This document shows, in pieces, positions 61,401 through 64,000 of a stretch of DNA of 64,000 nucleotides; the first letter of the stretch is position 1, and every line of letters starts with the position of its first letter. This stretch comes from Bathymodiolus brooksi (taxonomy: Eukaryota > Mollusca > Bivalvia > Mytilida > Modiolidae): contig OY804588.1 in the NCBI GenBank assembly GCA_963680875.1, forward strand, positions 59,904,369 to 59,968,368, read 5' to 3'. Under the pieces are notes generated by a model that searched no databases, had not been told where the DNA came from, and saw only the letters and a program-made list of their open reading frames with translations. The position numbers and the translations under genes are program-made.

Positions 61401-62404
61401 ATCTCAAATCATAGTGAAATAAAGTGGTGATAACTAAATATTTATGCCAAATTTCAAAGTCCAAGGGCCATAACTCGGCCAAAAATCATTGGACCGGAAC
61501 GAAACATAAACTTGATCTGTAACTTATCATTATACACCAACATACCAAATATCAAGTCAATATCTCAAAGCATAGTGCAAAAAAGTGGTCGCAACTGTTT
61601 TATTTCAGAATTACGGATATGGGTAACACTATATGTGCCGGCCACTTAGTGGCGTGGACATAAAAACAGAATCCTGTATAAAAACAAAGTCCCAATGTAG
61701 GAAATCTTTTAATCAGTTAATTTAACCTGCATAAACCGAACATCTGTATATTCCAAACACAAAAGCTTGTAAGGAGGTTCAGTTTATACAGGTTTCACAG
61801 ATCAGTCAAACCTGCCCATGTGATCACCTCTATTAAGTCAAACCTTCCCATGCGATCACCTCTATTAAGTCAAACCTGCCCATGTGATCACCTCTATTAA
61901 GTCAAACCTGCCCATGTGATCACCTCTATTAAGTCAAACCTGCCCATGCCATCACCTCTATTAAGTCAAACCTGCCCATGTGATCACCTCTATTAAGTCA
62001 AACCTGCCCATGCGATCACCTCTATTAAGCAGTCACCTGTATTAATAGGTCACTTTTTTCTTATCCTATCATAGACAATTTCATATGAAATGAAGCTCTT
62101 TAAAGAGGTCACCTGTCTTATAAGGACACTTTTTCTTTGTCCCAAAGGTGACCTCTTAATACAGGTTTCACTGAATATTGATTTTTTTATTACATACCGT
62201 ATCAGCGTGTGGGTAAGGAGCAATACATATACTAGGAGCATGTTTATCTGATCTCCTAGGTAACCGTTGGTAGAGCTCTTCTGACACAAAAGGCATGAAG
62301 GGATGTAACAGCCGAAGACCAACATCTAAACAAGTGTACAACACATTTCTAGAGACAGTCTTCTCCTCCTCGTTACTCCCATAAATCAATGGTTTGATGT
62401 ATTC
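55370..62404 (-). CDS. VARS1: Valyl-tRNA synthetase, cytosolic, 3' part (five exons, C-terminal 237 aa)
   Basis: The joined coding parts, in transcript order, are 62404-62198, 61096-60982, 60379-60207, 59430-59281 and 55438-55370 (714 bases including the stop). All introns begin GT and end AG, and the phases match (0, 1, 0, 0). The protein charges tRNA-Val with valine in the cytosol. The first exon here gives the anticodon-binding domain: [20 protein letters not shown] then [17 protein letters not shown], closely like the animal VARS1 block [26 protein letters not shown]. The middle exons contain SLRADYNL-type (STRADYNL) and GCAV motifs. The last two give the C-terminal coiled-coil tRNA-arm domain. 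The class I catalytic core (HIGH, KMSKS) lies beyond the right edge. The C-terminus ends GKMQ, equivalent in position to the end of vertebrate VARS1. Confidence 0.92.
55581..56937. mobile_element. Middle nested repeat, bivalve 'gacctatgaccttga' family
   Basis: The element begins gggcaacgcaaagcgtgg then tatcccctcgcc, and ends with the inverse ggcgaggggata. It contains two tandem copies, 151 bp apart, of a block with aatttgac.cggtgacc, tgaccttgaaa.tcaataggg and ttccagactctcctaaggac. A ggacggacgg string follows. It lies inside the outer MITE and is itself interrupted by the inner one at 55947-56901. The repeat is common in bivalves; its class is unclear to me. Confidence 0.7.
55947..56901. mobile_element. 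Inner pogo/Tigger-like non-autonomous element, 955 bp
   Basis: The ends cagttgactctcgttatctc and, inverted from the right, cagttgactctcattgtctc match over at least 18 of 20 bases. The match continues with gaattcg. Both sides carry TA (55945-55946; 56902-56903). Subterminal repeats of the form gtcgactca/gagtcaaccg are scattered through the right 200 bp. No transposase frame is present. It is the youngest of three nested insertions in the last VARS1 intron. Confidence 0.85.
57052..57950. other. VARS1 intron sequence with a SINE fragment
   Basis: This part of the last intron holds a decayed SINE family A end on the minus strand (about 57405-57470: actttcccca, ataactcgaaaaattgttga). A minus-strand open frame across 57198-57782 is open partly because it runs through that SINE, and it has no ATG start. 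Its last ~45 codons (after tttatcgcag at about 57347) look more protein-like, but I recognise no family. Confidence 0.5.
57960..58530. repeat. 28-bp minisatellite, about 20 copies, in the last VARS1 intron
   Basis: The unit is tgataataaatcacttgtaa + ccgaacgc (28 bp), repeated head to tail from about 57960 to 58528. Copies are nearly identical. The first two read ccaaacgc, the last ccgaatgt, and one has gaacgatg. Most of the changes are CpG to CpA or TpG transitions at the array edges. Confidence 0.95.
58672..58902 (+). repeat. tRNA-derived SINE, family A, full-length copy
   Basis: Order: ggtagttggaatttataact, caatcagtgcctatcaccac, gagttcgaatcccgctcatg (box B), gtgtactcgatacaacatta, gtcggtgacttgcggcagtt, ctccgggtactccggtttcc, ccaccaataaaactaaacac, tattgttgaaagtcgcgtg. 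This is a good reference copy for the family, about 230 bp. Confidence 0.9.
59070..59254 (+). repeat. SINE family A, 5'-truncated copy next to the VARS1 penultimate exon
   Basis: Starts within box B (gttcgaaccccgttcatga) and runs to gaaagtggcgtcaaacacc. It ends about 27 bases before the exon at 59281, just beyond the intron's donor region. Confidence 0.85.
59281..59430 (-). CDS. VARS1: VARS1 penultimate exon
   Basis: After the acceptor ccctctatttag the exon gives 50 codons starting [20 protein letters not shown] and ending [12 protein letters not shown] before the donor gtaagc. This is the start of the C-terminal coiled-coil arm, aligned with the vertebrate block that begins G-L-V-D and contains KVP..V. 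Confidence 0.92.
59431..60206. other. VARS1 intron, AT-rich
   Basis: No exon or known element recognised apart from a short (AT)n run near 59646-59660. Confidence 0.5.
60207..60379 (-). CDS. VARS1: VARS1 exon
   Basis: Acceptor ggtattgtag; the first two bases complete a split codon (GTG, Val). The exon then reads [55 protein letters not shown] and ends at donor gtaattt. PEGCAV corresponds to the PQGCAV motif of vertebrate VARS1. Confidence 0.92.
60486..60656 (+). repeat. SINE family A, 5'-truncated copy
   Basis: Runs from ctcatggcgaggtatactcg through gtcagtgacgtgaagcaggt and ccaccaataaaaatgaca to gaaagtggcgttaaatacc, in the intron between two VARS1 exons. Confidence 0.85.
60757..60832. repeat. 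Short interspersed repeat, left member of an inverted pair
   Basis: The sequence aagaaaggatatggatgtaa through acacttagacacaaattaaa is an inverted, about 80% similar copy of 63085-63165. Class unknown. Confidence 0.7.
60982..61096 (-). CDS. VARS1: VARS1 exon
   Basis: Acceptor tcttgttttag; reads [38 protein letters not shown] and one base of a split codon before donor gtaggtgg. RSTRADYNL matches the conserved RSLRADYNL of animal VARS1. Confidence 0.93.
61236..61660. repeat. Interspersed bivalve repeat with internal duplication
   Basis: Starts agatgtgtcggaacgacacg, with tgtcggaacgaca forming a small palindrome. It holds two copies of a block with aacttgatctgtaacttat, ttatacac and aaatatcaagtcaatatctc (about 61350 and 61510), and a ccataactcggccaaaaatc string. 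The family is familiar from bivalve introns; the class is unknown to me. Confidence 0.65.
61688..61802. repeat. Copy of the outer MITE family without insertion
   Basis: Contains acaaagtcccaatgtagg, taatttaacctgcataaacc, ccaaacacaaaagcttgta and ggttcagtttatacaggttt. It parallels the right part of the element at 55534-57049 and shows what that element looked like before it was split. Confidence 0.65.
61805..62040. repeat. 32-bp minisatellite, about seven copies
   Basis: The unit tcaaacctgcccatgtgatc + acctctattaag repeats head to tail. The variants are gtgatc/gcgatc/gccatc and cctgcc/ccttcc. The following 130 bp (aggtcacctgtattaa-type strings) is a diverged relative. It lies in a VARS1 intron about 160 bp from the exon at 62198. 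Confidence 0.93.
62198..62404 (-). CDS. VARS1: VARS1 exon, anticodon-binding domain
   Basis: Acceptor ccatttttttcag; 69 codons from [20 protein letters not shown] through [20 protein letters not shown] to [11 protein letters not shown], then donor gtatgt. It is the most upstream VARS1 exon in the window. The preceding exon, which should end in the WLYELCDVYL-type sequence, is not found up to 64000. Confidence 0.95.
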
Positions 62405-62411
62405 CTGAAAA

Positions 62412-62465
62412 AAATGGTTATGGTGTTTAATGCCACTTTCATTTATATCGTGGCGGTCAGTTTTG
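62412..62465 (-). repeat. SINE family A, 3' fragment beside a VARS1 splice acceptor
   Basis: The minus strand reads aaaactgaccgccacgatat and gaaagtggcattaaacacca. It sits within 10 bases of the acceptor, so part of the polypyrimidine tract is SINE-adjacent. Confidence 0.75.
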
Positions 62466-63084
62466 AAAAGTAATAAATATCCAAATGAGTATCGTTACCA
62501 TAATATTTTTCTCTCTCCATTTTATAATTTATATATTGTAACCTTTACATACATGTATGTTAGTTATATACATATATCATGGTCTTTTTTTGTTCAGTGA
62601 GTGAAGCCAGGACCTGGATTTCCAACGTCATATGTCTTGGTCATTTTTGTGTTAAATTATTTGAGGCGATAGGAGATCGTTCAATTAGTTAATATTGGTG
62701 GAATTGTTGACCATCATTGTTTAAACTTTCTTTTCATAATAAAGTACATGTACCTTATCTTGGCCTCGGTTACATACTATATAAGTTAGTATATTGTAAT
62801 ATCAAGAACTTCATTTTTTTTAAATGTACAAGTACACACAATCTATACATCAACACGAAAGGTACAAAATATGAATCAATGATTAATATGTATGTGTTAA
62901 ATAATGGAGTGAGAGAGTTAACAATGCCTTAAAAGGAAATGCCAACAATGAAAAGGTAGAGTCCAAAAAATTATCGAAAGAAGTAAAATAGTTCCGCTCA
63001 TCTGCAGACAAGGGGCCGTTTCACACCCATTTCAGCGTACAAGTTATGATCTTTTTTAATAAGGACACTACTGTGGCTGTGAAA
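62466..63084. other. VARS1 intron sequence
   Basis: No exon found. I looked in particular for the preceding VARS1 exon on the minus strand and did not see it. Confidence 0.5.
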
Positions 63085-63165
63085 TGTTAATTACTTTTAA
63101 TTTGTGTCTAAGTGTATATTTGGATGGTCTCTCATGTTCGTTTACATCCATATCCTTTCTTTATA
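63085..63165. repeat. Short interspersed repeat, right member of an inverted pair
   Basis: The sequence acttttaatttgtgtctaag through acatccatatcctttctt is the inverse complement of 60757-60832, about 2.3 kb away on the other side of two VARS1 exons. Confidence 0.7.
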
Positions 63166-63354
63166 CTAAAAAGAGTACAACAAATATACCTGTGAAGGAT
63201 TACAATTGCTGAGAAGAGTGAGTGAGTAAGTAATTTTTGTTTTTATCAAGTGAGTAAATTTTCAGCTTTATCATGGGTTTCAAGTTACATATCAATGAGA
63301 TGATGTCCGATTTCTACTAGACCAACATATTTAAGATGGATTTTTATAGTGAAA

Positions 63355-63965
63355 CAATAATCCGCAGGTAGACGTATCGCTCAACTCAGACACAACAATC
63401 TGCAGGTAGACGTGTCGCTCAACTCAGACACAACAATCTGCAGGTAAACGTGTCACTCAACTCAGACACAACAATCTGCAGGTAGACGTGTCACTCAACT
63501 CAGACACAACAATCCGCAGGTAAACGCGTCGCTCAACTCAGACACAATAATCCGCAGGTAGACGTGTCGCTCAACTCAGACACAACAATCCGCAGGTAAA
63601 CGTGTCGCTCAACTCAGACACAATAATCCGCAGGTAAACGTGTTGCTCAACTCGGACACAATAATCCGCAGGTAGACGTGTCGCTCAACTCAGACACAAT
63701 AATCCGCAGGTAAACGTGTCACTCAACTCAGACACAATAATCCGCAGGTAGATGTGTCGCTCAACTCAGACACAACAATCCGCAGGTAAACGTGTCGCTC
63801 AACTCAGACACAATAATCCGCCGGTAGACGTGTCGCTCAACTCAGACACAACAATCTGCAGGTAGACGTGTTGCTCAACTCAGACACAACAATCCGCAGG
63901 TAGACATGTCACTCAACTCAGACACAACAATCCGCAGGTAAACGTGTCGCTCAACTCAGACACAT
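63355..63965. repeat. 38-bp minisatellite, about 16 copies
   Basis: The unit is aatccgcaggtagacgtgtc + gctcaactcagacacaac (38 bp). It runs from about 63357 to 63965. Variants between copies are almost all transitions, and most fall at CpG sites: tccgcagg/tctgcagg, gtcgctc/gtcactc/gttgctc, gacgtg/gacatg. A gtagac/gtaaac alternation is also frequent. Confidence 0.95.
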
Positions 63966-64000
63966 TATCCTGATTCTGAGCCAACAAGTATGTGCTCTTA

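Noticed and set aside
62050..62325. 91-codon minus-strand frame overlapping the VARS1 exon
   Set aside because: It is a different frame from the VARS1 exon and extends into the minisatellite-related intron.
63170..63240. Preceding VARS1 exon ending at a donor-like caggtatatttg
   Set aside because: The minus-strand reading (LLSNCNPSQ) does not match the conserved VARS1 sequence expected before EYIKPL.

Overview
This is a 64-kb piece of an animal nuclear genome, most likely a bivalve mollusc. The bivalve call rests on the interspersed repeats: SINEs ending in a GTTGAAAGTGGCGTTAAACACC-type tail (spelled here as GTTGAAAGTGGCG + TTAAACACC), the AGCTCGACTTTTCGAAG hairpin repeat, and the 'gacctttgacctatgacc' repeat. 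These are families I recognise from mussel- and oyster-like genomes; the genus is inference only. There is no prokaryotic gene organisation: coding sequence is sparse, split by introns with GT/AG borders, and embedded in repeats.

Region 1 (1 to about 40194) is one uninterrupted satellite array, all in one orientation, running off the left edge. The monomer is 561-562 bp, with 71 full copies and a 327-bp partial. Each monomer is itself built from three diverged subunits of about 196, 186 and 179 bp (mean 187 bp). Above the monomer there is a further order: a 4-monomer unit of 2247 bp in the left half, a 3928-bp (7-monomer) spacing around 21-29 kb, and 3-monomer (about 1685-bp) duplications towards the right edge. 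No gene lies in it.

Region 2 (40.2 to 55.2 kb) is repeat-rich, gene-poor sequence. It holds two broken non-LTR retrotransposon fragments (40.2 kb and 44.1-44.9 kb), one intact single-exon gene for a TMEM151-like membrane protein (45203-46237, minus), a deleted hAT transposon that keeps the transposase C-terminus (49.7-50.9 kb), several short non-autonomous DNA elements, many tRNA-derived SINEs, microsatellites and minisatellites. It also has two probable exons of unidentified genes on the minus strand (42.85-43.07 kb and 51.07-51.21 kb).

Region 3 (55.37 kb to the right edge) is the 3' end of the cytosolic valyl-tRNA synthetase gene (VARS1), on the minus strand. Five exons with consistent splice sites and phases give the last 237 residues and the stop codon; earlier exons lie beyond the right edge. 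Its last intron (3.8 kb) carries a three-layer nested transposon insertion and a 28-bp minisatellite. The upstream introns hold a 32-bp and a 38-bp minisatellite and more SINEs.

The window therefore shows a satellite block next to a transposon-dense flank that passes, within about 15 kb, into a housekeeping gene.
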